64,000 bases of DNA, from contig JAGTRY010000009.1 in the NCBI GenBank assembly GCA_018262235.1, positions 1 to 64,000 of the forward strand, given 5' to 3'. The notes under the pieces were generated by a model, which searched no databases, was not told the DNA's origin, and saw only the letters and a list, made by a program, of their open reading frames with translations. Numbering within the stretch: position 1 is the stretch's first letter; each line of letters starts with the position of its first letter. The DNA comes from Pseudomonadota bacterium. Its GTDB lineage: Bacteria; Pseudomonadota; Gammaproteobacteria; Burkholderiales; Rhodocyclaceae. The position numbers were made by a program, and so were the translations under genes. Shown piece by piece: positions 50,581 through 58,755 of this stretch.

Positions 50581-51610
50581 CGCTTAAGCGCTGCAAAATA
50601 AAGTTTGCAACCTCACTGGGATTGAATTTTCGAGCGTCGATATAACCATCGATTGATAAAACACCATCGACTGGAGCATCGTCAAACCGGATGAACATAA
50701 CCCGATCATCCTCTTTGGTTTTGATGATGTCGCGGATGGCTCTCCATTCCAAGCCACACCAGTGTTTTTGAGCGTATTCGGAAGAAAGAAATACGACGAG
50801 TAGTTCGCTTTGTTTACGATAGATATTCTGAAGAAACGTATCTAGGTTAGGCCGAGCAAGCTGAGCTTGATAGTCATAGTCGTAGAAAATGGAGTCTGGT
50901 CCAAGGGTTTGTCGAAGCGCGCTAACTACATCTACTACGAACCCCCTTCGTTCGCCAGGAAACGACATTGCGACCTTGAAATTGATATCGGCAAGACAAC
51001 GAATGGAACGGTCAACCTTTCCAATCGAGAGATCTTCCGCAAGACGTTCCAGTGCTAACAGCGATAGAGAAAACGGATCTGGTTCAATTTTGTGGACGAA
51101 CTCTCTCCCTGGACTTGTCATGGAAAGGTGGTAGAGCAGAAAGTTGATCCAAATAGCTAGCGGATTGTCGTTTGTAACTACGGTTGGCTTTGCTGAAGGA
51201 TGCGCTGAACGTTTGCTTTGAATGATTTCGTCTGTCACTCGGCACTTGATGGTTCTGGCTTCTTGCTCGTCGAATAAGCTGCCCGCACGTTGAGCCATCC
51301 TGACGAATAAGTCGTATGCATGGCCTTCAATTATGGCAAAGGCTGAAGTCTCAGCCCCCCGCAGCCCCCATTGAAGCTCGCTTTCTTGAATGTTTGTTCC
51401 TAGATGATCTGTGTCTCGTGCGGAGTCAAGTTGTCCGTAGTATTGCCACAACATGATTGCGTGGTTGGGCGAAGAAAATGTGCGATCTACGCTTGCGCCT
51501 TGTTGACCCACAAAAAAGGTGCTCAGCTGAATGTCTGTGAATTTTGAAGCTTCACCCTCAAAAGCTTTGAGCAAGCGCTGAATTTCGGCAGATTTAGTCG
51601 ATAGGGGCAT
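50576..51610 (-). CDS. TIR-domain protein with uncharacterised N-terminal domain (candidate NADase/defence effector)
   Basis: C-terminal INFKVAMSFPGERRGFVVDVVSALRQTLGPDSIFYDYDYQAQLARPNLDTFLQNIYRKQSELLVVFLSSEYAQKHWCGLEWRAIRDIIKTKEDDRVMFIRFDDAPVDGVLSIDGYIDARKFNPSEVANFILQRL; lower GC than neighbours. Confidence 0.8.
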   Translation of the reverse strand: MPLSTKSAEIQRLLKAFEGEASKFTDIQLSTFFVGQQGASVDRTFSSPNHAIMLWQYYGQLDSARDTDHLGTNIQESELQWGLRGAETSAFAIIEGHAYDLFVRMAQRAGSLFDEQEARTIKCRVTDEIIQSKRSAHPSAKPTVVTNDNPLAIWINFLLYHLSMTSPGREFVHKIEPDPFSLSLLALERLAEDLSIGKVDRSIRCLADINFKVAMSFPGERRGFVVDVVSALRQTLGPDSIFYDYDYQAQLARPNLDTFLQNIYRKQSELLVVFLSSEYAQKHWCGLEWRAIRDIIKTKEDDRVMFIRFDDAPVDGVLSIDGYIDARKFNPSEVANFILQRLSA

Positions 51611-51626
51611 GTTAATTTCAGAGCGG

Positions 51627-53168
51627 TTACCGCCTCCCCCCCAGAATCGACCCCAACACCCCGCGCACGATTTCGCGTCCGACCGCGCTGCCGATGGTGC
51701 GGGTCATGGATTTGGCTGCGGCCTGGGCGAGGCCGTCGTGATGGCCGCCGCGCGGGCCAGTGGTGCCGAAGAGCACGTCGCCGAGCATGCCACCCAGGCC
51801 GCCGAGCAACCCACCCCCTTCGCTTTGCGGCGCGGGCTGGGTGTTGCCGGGCAGGCTGCCTGACGATGCAGGTGCAGCGCCCGTCTTCGCGGCAGGGGCG
51901 GCCTGCAGTTTCTCGTAGGCGGATTCGCGGTCCAGCGCTTCTTCGTAGGCGCCATACACCAGCGAGTTGTTGATCGCCGCGTTGCGCTCGTCCGCGTTCA
52001 AGGGGCCAATGCGTGAGCTGGGGGGCAGCACGAAGGCGCGTTCGACAATGCAGGGCGTGCCCTTGGCGTCCAGGAAGGAGATCAGTGCCTCGCCCACACC
52101 CAGTTCGGTGATCGCGGCTTCGGTGCTGAACTTGGCATTCGCGCGCATGGTTTCGGCGGCGACCTTGACGGCCTTCTGGTCGCGCGGGGTGAAGGCGCGC
52201 AAGGCGTGCTGCACGCGGTTGCCGAGCTGGCCCAGCACCGTGTCCGGCACATCCAGCGGGTTCTGGGTGACGAAGTAAATGCCGACGCCTTTGGAGCGGA
52301 TCAGGCGTACAACCTGTTCGATCTTTTCCAGCAGCGCGGGCGGAGCGTCATTGAAGAGCAGGTGGGCTTCGTCGAAGAAGAACACGAGTTTGGGTTTGTC
52401 CAGATCGCCGGCCTCAGGCAATTGCTCGAAGAGCTCGGCGAGCATCCACAGCAGGAAGCTGGCGTAGAGCTTGGGCGCGTTGGTGAGCTTGTCGGCGGCG
52501 AGGATGTTGATCACGCCGCGACCATTCGCATCGGTCTGGATCAGGTCCATGATGTTGAGCATCGGCTCGCCGAAGAACTTGTCGGCGCCTTGTTCTTCGA
52601 GTGTCAGCAGGCCGCGCTGGATCGCGCCAATGCTGGCGGCGGAGACGTTGCCGTATTTCGTGGTCAGCTCGCGGGCGTTCTCGCCGATCCATTGCACCAT
52701 GGCGCGCAGGTCTTTCAGGTCGAGCAGCAGCAGGCCATTGTCATCCGCAACCTTGAACACGATCTGGAGCACACCGGCCTGGGTTTCGTTGAGCGAGAGC
52801 AGGCGCCCGATCAGCAGCGGGCCCATGTCGGAAATCGTGGCGCGCACCGGGTGGCCTTCGGCACCGAAGACGTCCCACAGCGTGAGCATGAATTTCGCCG
52901 GCTCCCAATCCTTCACGCCGAGCGCGTCGAGGCGTTCCTGCAGCTTGGGCTTGAGTTCGCCCGCAGCACCGAGGCCGGAGAGGTCGCCCTTCACATCGGC
53001 CATGAACACGGGCACGCCGATGTTGGCGAAGGATTCGGCCAGTTTCTGCAGGGTGACGGTCTTGCCGGTGCCGGTAGCGCCGGTGATCAGGCCGTGGCGG
53101 TTGGCGAATTGGGGCAGCAGGGCAATTTCGGTGTCGCCAGTGCGGGCGATGACGAGGGGGGCACTCAT
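51627..53168 (-). CDS. HerA-like ATPase (DUF853, YjgR-like)
   Basis: Walker A GATGTGKT, Walker [45 protein letters not shown]. Confidence 0.92.
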   Translation of the reverse strand: MSAPLVIARTGDTEIALLPQFANRHGLITGATGTGKTVTLQKLAESFANIGVPVFMADVKGDLSGLGAAGELKPKLQERLDALGVKDWEPAKFMLTLWDVFGAEGHPVRATISDMGPLLIGRLLSLNETQAGVLQIVFKVADDNGLLLLDLKDLRAMVQWIGENARELTTKYGNVSAASIGAIQRGLLTLEEQGADKFFGEPMLNIMDLIQTDANGRGVINILAADKLTNAPKLYASFLLWMLAELFEQLPEAGDLDKPKLVFFFDEAHLLFNDAPPALLEKIEQVVRLIRSKGVGIYFVTQNPLDVPDTVLGQLGNRVQHALRAFTPRDQKAVKVAAETMRANAKFSTEAAITELGVGEALISFLDAKGTPCIVERAFVLPPSSRIGPLNADERNAAINNSLVYGAYEEALDRESAYEKLQAAPAAKTGAAPASSGSLPGNTQPAPQSEGGGLLGGLGGMLGDVLFGTTGPRGGHHDGLAQAAAKSMTRTIGSAVGREIVRGVLGSILGGRR

Positions 53169-53235
53169 GTTCTCAGGTCTCCATGCAAGAGGCTTATTTA
53201 TACCTTCTCCAGCCATCTGGCTGTGTGCCAGGATG

Positions 53236-53266
53236 CAAAAAAACGGGCGCGAAATTTTGCGCCCGA
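53236..53266 (-). terminator. Rho-independent terminator
   Basis: Minus strand CGGGCGC-N8-GCGCCCG followed by a T8-like tract. Confidence 0.85.
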
Positions 53267-53304
53267 GTGGGGAGGGTGCTGCAGAAGTGCGCTGACCGGC
53301 CGGT

Positions 53305-53961
53305 TTATTTGTTGGCGCAGCCGGCCGTGCATTGATCGAAGCTGGTGGTGCAGTTGCTGCTGCGTCCGCAGGCGTAGAGACGATTGCCGCAAGCTTGCAT
53401 GCAGGCGTTCCAGGCTGGGCTGGCCGGGTTCTCGTTGAGCTTGAGTACCGTGCCGGAGTGGCTTTCAGCGCGCGGGGCGGGTTTCGTCGCGACGCAACTG
53501 CTCAGTGCCAGCGCGCGTGGCGGGGCTGGCAATCTGGCTGATTCGGCTTCGGCCAGCGCCAGATCGGCTTCAATGGCGTCCAGACCGGTGTCGCCCTTGA
53601 CCAGCTTGGAGCGAAGCAGGGTATTGGCGGCCCAGCAATCGGCGCGGTGGGCGTTGGCCTCACTGCGGACAAGATCAATGGGCATGCCCAGGCGGGTCCA
53701 GGCGCATTCATGGGCGTAGAGGAAGGCGCGCGTTTCCGGCAGGAGTTGCGGCAGCAGGCTGGGGTTGTAGAAGATCACCCGGTTGCCTTCCACCAGGCGG
53801 GTTTCCACCAGCACCGGTAGGGCCGGATCCGCCTGGCTGGCGACCGGGCGCTCGCGCGAATCGACACAGCCGGCAAAGCTGAAACTCACCGTTTCGGCCG
53901 CAGCACAGACCTGGGCGAACAGGAGGCCGACGCAGATCAGGGGGGCGAACAGTCGATTCAT
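53305..53961 (-). CDS. Secreted Cys-rich hypothetical protein
   Basis: Signal peptide; C-terminal [32 protein letters not shown]. Confidence 0.7.
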   Translation of the reverse strand: MNRLFAPLICVGLLFAQVCAAAETVSFSFAGCVDSRERPVASQADPALPVLVETRLVEGNRVIFYNPSLLPQLLPETRAFLYAHECAWTRLGMPIDLVRSEANAHRADCWAANTLLRSKLVKGDTGLDAIEADLALAEAESARLPAPPRALALSSCVATKPAPRAESHSGTVLKLNENPASPAWNACMQACGNRLYACGRSSNCTTSFDQCTAGCANK

Positions 53962-54082
53962 GGTCAATCTCCACAACTAATTGCCGCAATCTAGCAGGCG
54001 CAGCCAATCGGCCTGCTGGCCGGCTGATCGGCGGTTGTATAATCCAGACCTTTGTATTTTCTGCGCATTTTCAGGGGAAATC

Positions 54083-54808
54083 ATGGCAGGTCATTCCAAA
54101 TGGGCCAATATCCAGCACCGCAAAGGGCGTCAGGACGCCAAGCGGGGCAAAGTCTTCACCAAACTGATCAAGGAAATCACCGTCGCCGCGAAACTCGGCG
54201 GTGGCGATCTGGGCAGCAACCCGCGCTTGCGCCTGGCAGTGGAAAAGGGCAAGGCCGAGTCCTTGCCGAAGGACAACATCGAGAATGCCATCAAGCGCGG
54301 GACCGGTCAGCTTGAAGGCGTGGTGTATGAAGAAGTGCGTTACGAAGGTTACGGCATCGGTGGTGCGGCGGTGATGGTCGATTGCCTGACCGACAACAAG
54401 GTGCGTACCGTCGCGGATGTGCGGCATGCCTTCAGCAAGTACGGCGGCAACATGGGCACCGATGGCAGTGTGGCCTTCCAGTTCAAGCACTGTGGCACGC
54501 TGCTGTTCGCGCCTGGTACGAATGAAGATGCGTTGATGGAAGCCGGGCTCGAAGCCGGTGCCGAAGACGTGGTGAGCAACGACGACGGTTCGATCGAAGT
54601 CATCACCGGGCCGTGGGAATTCTCCGCTGTGAAGGAAGCCCTTGAAAAAGCCGGTTTCAAGGCCGAGTTCGGTGAAGTGACCATGAAGGCCCTGAACGAA
54701 ACCGAGCTTGCCGGTGACGATGCCGTACGCATGCAGAAGCTGATCGACATGCTGGAAATCCTTGACGATGTGCAGGATGTCTACACCTCTGCCGTAATGG
54801 ACGAGTAA
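54083..54808 (+). CDS. yebC: YebC/PmpR family transcriptional/translational regulator
   Basis: [32 protein letters not shown]. Confidence 0.97.
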   Translation: MAGHSKWANIQHRKGRQDAKRGKVFTKLIKEITVAAKLGGGDLGSNPRLRLAVEKGKAESLPKDNIENAIKRGTGQLEGVVYEEVRYEGYGIGGAAVMVDCLTDNKVRTVADVRHAFSKYGGNMGTDGSVAFQFKHCGTLLFAPGTNEDALMEAGLEAGAEDVVSNDDGSIEVITGPWEFSAVKEALEKAGFKAEFGEVTMKALNETELAGDDAVRMQKLIDMLEILDDVQDVYTSAVMDE

Positions 54809-54909
54809 TTCCATTTCCAGATCAAGCCTGCTTTGTCGACTTCGGCTTGCCGTGCTACAGCACTGTCTGCGCCTTGTCTTCGCGGCAAGCTTGATGGATA
54901 AATGGAATT
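54808..54909. repeat. 102-bp element with 20-bp imperfect terminal inverted repeats (17/20)
   Basis: ATTCCATTTCCAGATCAAGC ... GCTTGATGGATAAATGGAAT, inner pair GCTTGCCG/CGGCAAGC. Confidence 0.65.
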
Positions 54910-54929
54910 CTGAACTCGCGTAGCACTGA

Positions 54930-54954
54930 GGCGACGTCCGCGTCGCCTTTTTCA
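54930..54954 (+). terminator. Rho-independent terminator
   Basis: AGGCGACG-TCCG-CGTCGCCT-TTTT. Confidence 0.8.
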
Positions 54955-54974
54955 TGCCCCCGGAAAGCCACTCC

Positions 54975-55838
54975 ATGCTCGAACGCCTTCTCGCTCCGCT
55001 CTTCGTCCTGCTGTGGAGCACCGGTTTCATCGGGGCCAAGTATGGTCTGCCGTATGCGGATGCCTTGCACTTCGTGTGCGCGCGTTATGCCTTGGTAATC
55101 GTGCTGATGGGCCTGGCGGCATTGCTCTTGCGTGCGCCCTGGCCGCGTGATGCGCGCAAGGTTGTGCATATCGCCGTGGCGGGCGTGCTGATGCAGGCGG
55201 TCTATCTGGGCGGGGTATTCATGGCTATCCAGCAGGGCTTGCCGGCCGCTTTGACAAGTTTGATCGTGGGCCTGCAGCCGATCCTGACGGCGTTGGTGGC
55301 GGGCTGGATGCTCGGGGAGCGGGTGTCGGGCCGGCAGTGGCAGGGCTTGCTGCTGGGCTTTATCGGGGTGCTGCTGGTGGTGACCCACAGCCGTACGCCG
55401 GGACTGGCGAATCCGTGGACGTTGAGCGCGTTGCTGCCGGCTGTGTTGGCTTTGGCTGGCATCACGCTGGGGACGCTGTACCAGAAGCGGTTTTGCCCGA
55501 GCTTTGATTTGCGCAGCGGTGCAGTGATCCAGTTTGCCGCCAGCCTTGTCGTCACCTTGCCGCTGGCGCTGACGATGGAACCGCGTTCGATTGTCTGGAG
55601 CGGGACGTTTGTGTTCGCCCTGCTGTGGCTGGTACTGATGCTCTCGCTGGGGGCGATCAGTCTGCTCAATGTGTTGATCCGCAAGGGCTCGGCGGTGAAG
55701 GTGACCAGCCTGTTCTACCTGACTCCGGCGGTGACGGCGTTGTGCGCATGGCTCTTGTTCGACGAGAGCTTGTCTGCGTTGGCGCTGCTTGGCATGGCCA
55801 TCGCGGGGGGCGGTGTTTGGCTGGCGCGAGCGCGCTAG
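54975..55838 (+). CDS. DMT family (EamA) transporter
   Basis: LFVLLWSTGFIGAKYGLPYADALHFVCARYALV. Confidence 0.88.
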   Translation: MLERLLAPLFVLLWSTGFIGAKYGLPYADALHFVCARYALVIVLMGLAALLLRAPWPRDARKVVHIAVAGVLMQAVYLGGVFMAIQQGLPAALTSLIVGLQPILTALVAGWMLGERVSGRQWQGLLLGFIGVLLVVTHSRTPGLANPWTLSALLPAVLALAGITLGTLYQKRFCPSFDLRSGAVIQFAASLVVTLPLALTMEPRSIVWSGTFVFALLWLVLMLSLGAISLLNVLIRKGSAVKVTSLFYLTPAVTALCAWLLFDESLSALALLGMAIAGGGVWLARAR

Positions 55839-55840
55839 AG

Positions 55841-57229
55841 TCAGCCAGCCACGGGCAGGTTTTGCGGGGCGTGCGCGGGCGCGGCTAGCCAGCGGTTGAG
55901 CAGGCGGTAGATGTCGGCATCGAAGCAGCGCGAGGGAGGATCTTCCAGCAATTGGGCGAGGGCTGCTTCGTCCTGGGCGCTGCCGAGCAGACACCATTGA
56001 TCGAAGACGTGGGTTTCGTTGCGTCCGCTGGCTTCGTGGCTTTCGCGGATCAGGATCTTGCCCGCGAAGGGCCAGGGTTTCATGCGCAAGGCGGCCAGGG
56101 CCATGGCCAGCCGGGCATCGTGGGCTTCCGGTGCTTCGCGACCGACACAGACCCCCGCGCACCGCCCCAGATAGACCGCCTGGCACGGGCCACCACCATG
56201 CTCCAGACCGAGCCGGCTGGCGCACAGCTTGTGTTGCTTGGCGAGTTCCTGCAGGGCGACGCTGGCTTCGCGCTCACCGCGCAGGCAACCGAATACATCC
56301 TGCCAAGTGGCCGGGTCGCTGCCGGCCAGGTCTTCGAGATGGAGCACCGGCGGGGTCAGGCTATGACGCAGCCAGCGCCAGCCGAATGCGCGCGTGCCGG
56401 CTTGCTCGCGCAGGTTGCGCAGTAGTTGCAGTTCCTTGAGCTGGGCGCCAAGTTCGCCTGCGCAGGGCCAGGTGTCGACGTCATGCACAGCGGCGGCGAG
56501 TTTCTTGTTCTTGGCGCTGGGGCGCGTGGCGGTGAAAAAACCAAGGACCTGCGAGCGCAGGTCACGGGCCCAGCCGATATCCAGCAACTGGCCGGTGGCG
56601 CTGCGGAAGACCCAGGCGCCCGGCGAGTCCGGCAGGGCTTCGAGATCGCCACGCGGCAGGCGCGGCACATTGTTGCTGGCGGAGGAGAACGCCTTGCCCC
56701 AGGCTTTTTGCAGGCGTGCGTCGTCGGCGCGCTTGAGTGCATCGCCGAGGAAACGCCAGACGATCTGTGCGTCATCCAGCGCGCGGTGACGCGATTCGAT
56801 GCTGTAGCCGTGCCGTTCGATCAGGGCATCGAGACCGTGGCGGGGGAATTCCGGGTCGAGGGCGCGCGAGAACTTCACCGTGCACAGGACGGGAGATGTC
56901 CAGTGCATGCCTGCGCGTTCGAAGGCGGCGCGCAGGAAGTTGTAGTCGAAACGTGCGTTGTGGGCGACGAATACCACGTCGGAAAGCCTCGCCAGGACTT
57001 GTTCTGCGAGATCCTGGAAGCGCGGCGCGGAGGCCACCATGGCATCGGTGATGCCGATCAGTTCCTGGATCCGCGCAGGAATCGGCATCTCCGGATTGAC
57101 CAGCGAACTCCAGCGTTCGATGAGCTGCTCGCCTTCGGTGATGAGGATGGCGATTTCGGTGATGTGATCGCGGCTGGGGTCGGCGCCGGTGGTTTCGAGG
57201 TCGACGATGGCAAGGCGGGGAAGCTGCAT
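55841..57229 (-). CDS. DEDDh exonuclease (DnaQ-like) fused to degenerate GIY-YIG/UvrC-like region
   Basis: AIVDLETTGADPSRDHITEIAI, HNARFDYNFL, HRALDDAQIVW; then PDSPGAWVFRSATGQLLDIGWARDLRSQVLGFF. Confidence 0.88.
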   Translation of the reverse strand: MQLPRLAIVDLETTGADPSRDHITEIAILITEGEQLIERWSSLVNPEMPIPARIQELIGITDAMVASAPRFQDLAEQVLARLSDVVFVAHNARFDYNFLRAAFERAGMHWTSPVLCTVKFSRALDPEFPRHGLDALIERHGYSIESRHRALDDAQIVWRFLGDALKRADDARLQKAWGKAFSSASNNVPRLPRGDLEALPDSPGAWVFRSATGQLLDIGWARDLRSQVLGFFTATRPSAKNKKLAAAVHDVDTWPCAGELGAQLKELQLLRNLREQAGTRAFGWRWLRHSLTPPVLHLEDLAGSDPATWQDVFGCLRGEREASVALQELAKQHKLCASRLGLEHGGGPCQAVYLGRCAGVCVGREAPEAHDARLAMALAALRMKPWPFAGKILIRESHEASGRNETHVFDQWCLLGSAQDEAALAQLLEDPPSRCFDADIYRLLNRWLAAPAHAPQNLPVAG

Positions 57230-57311
57230 GGGCAAGATGATCGTAGGGCAATGAAAGCGGGGCGGGCCTGATTCTCCGCGCACCACGCCATGTTACAGAT
57301 CGCGACGGGGC

Positions 57312-58439
57312 TCAGGGTTGATGTGCCCAGATCCGTTCGAAATTAAGACCGATCAGCGACTTCTCGCGGGCCATGACGGAGGCAATCTTGAAGGCAGGAT
57401 CTGTCGCCGTGTTGCGGATCAGCGGCTTGAGCATGGGTACGCCGTGGGCATTGCTCAATATTGCGACAATCGGCGTGTTGGCGGCGGCCCCGCGTTTCTG
57501 GACGACGCCGGTTTCGCCATTGGCCAGCCTGATGATGGTCCCCGGCGGGTAGATGCCCAGCTCCTTGACGAGAATGGCGGGGTAGGGATTGCGCCCGTTT
57601 TCCGACAACTCAATGTAGGCAAGCTTGGTCGCCTCGCTGGCAATCATGGGTTTGCGATGGGCACGCGGGCTGACCTTTGCCGCGAAGATGTCGGCCGTCT
57701 GCAGGATCATCGCCCCTTCGCAAGGGTTGGTGATCTTGCGCGGATATCCGCTGCCGTCGTGCTTTTCGTGATGTTCAAGGACCGCGCTGAGCCAATCCGG
57801 GTCTTCAATGCCGTGCTCGGACAGGATCCGCACGCTTTCTGCGGGGTGCTGGTTGATGGCCGTGCGCTGTTCCGGCGACAAGGCTTCGCGCTGGTTGCAA
57901 AGATGCAGTTGCAGCGCAAGCATGCCGACATTCATCGTCAAGGCTGCGCAGATCAGGCTCAGACGATCATCGGTTTTCCAGCCTGCGCGGCGCGCCACCA
58001 TGTTGGCGATGGCCGCACAGTGGACGCTGTGCGCAAGCGGGTACTTGCGGTGATCCATCAGCATGATGGCGGCCAGCACCAGATCGGTGTAGCGCTCGGT
58101 GAGCAGGAGGAGGAGGCGGGCGATCTCCCGGACTTCCAGGCGCATCGAGGCATCGACGGCCGAGCTTTGCAGTGCGATCCCCAGATGGGCCTGAAGATCT
58201 TCCCAGTCCCGGATCGGGTCATGGCGCACGGCAGATGTGATGCCGGGCAGTGCCGGACTGGCATGGAACATCGCCGCGTCGACATACATGCCGCGCTCCA
58301 TCAGGGATTCGATCTGGGCCTCCCGCTCGATGACAAAGCCCTTGCGCAGCAAAAGCCGGCCGGTACTGTCAAAGACATCCCATGGCAAAGGATGGTCGCG
58401 ATGCAACTGGTCGGTTCGGAGCTTCAGCGTTTCTGCCAT
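57312..58439 (-). CDS. HD-GYP-like domain protein
   Basis: AINQHPAESVRILSEHGIEDPDWLSAVLEHHEKHDGSGYPRKI..ILQTADIFAAKVSPRAHRKPM. Confidence 0.85.
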   Translation of the reverse strand: MAETLKLRTDQLHRDHPLPWDVFDSTGRLLLRKGFVIEREAQIESLMERGMYVDAAMFHASPALPGITSAVRHDPIRDWEDLQAHLGIALQSSAVDASMRLEVREIARLLLLLTERYTDLVLAAIMLMDHRKYPLAHSVHCAAIANMVARRAGWKTDDRLSLICAALTMNVGMLALQLHLCNQREALSPEQRTAINQHPAESVRILSEHGIEDPDWLSAVLEHHEKHDGSGYPRKITNPCEGAMILQTADIFAAKVSPRAHRKPMIASEATKLAYIELSENGRNPYPAILVKELGIYPPGTIIRLANGETGVVQKRGAAANTPIVAILSNAHGVPMLKPLIRNTATDPAFKIASVMAREKSLIGLNFERIWAHQP

Positions 58440-58479
58440 ACAACACCTTCCCCGGCTTGAGCGGTATCCGGTGTTGTAT
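58438..58479 (-). promoter_or_regulatory. Hairpin in the 5' leader enclosing the start codon of the HD-GYP-like gene
   Basis: Perfect 10-bp arms ATACAACACC / GGTGTTGTAT, 22-nt loop; the AUG overlaps the 3' arm. Confidence 0.6.
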
Positions 58480-58547
58480 CACTTTATGCGTATTTCGCGA
58501 AGTCCGTCCGTCTCTCCGGAAGCCGCATGGATCCAGCAGCTAAGCGC

Positions 58548-58730
58548 TTACTCCGGCTGATACGGATAAGGTTTCTGGGGAACTTTCGAGGCCAGACGCG
58601 CTTGCTGCTCGGCCGGGTCCTGCGGCTTGTCCCACCACAGGGCGCGGCCCTTCTTTTGCTCTTCGCGCTCGATCGGGTGTTGGTCCAGCCAGCGATTGAT
58701 GAATTGGGTGAAATCCGATACGTAGGCCAT
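58548..58730 (-). CDS. DUF3460 family protein
   Basis: MAYVSDFTQFINRWLDQHPIEREEQKKGRALWWDKPQDP. Confidence 0.85.
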   Translation of the reverse strand: MAYVSDFTQFINRWLDQHPIEREEQKKGRALWWDKPQDPAEQQARLASKVPQKPYPYQPE

Positions 58731-58755
58731 GTTGCTTTCTCTCTGTTGATTGTTG

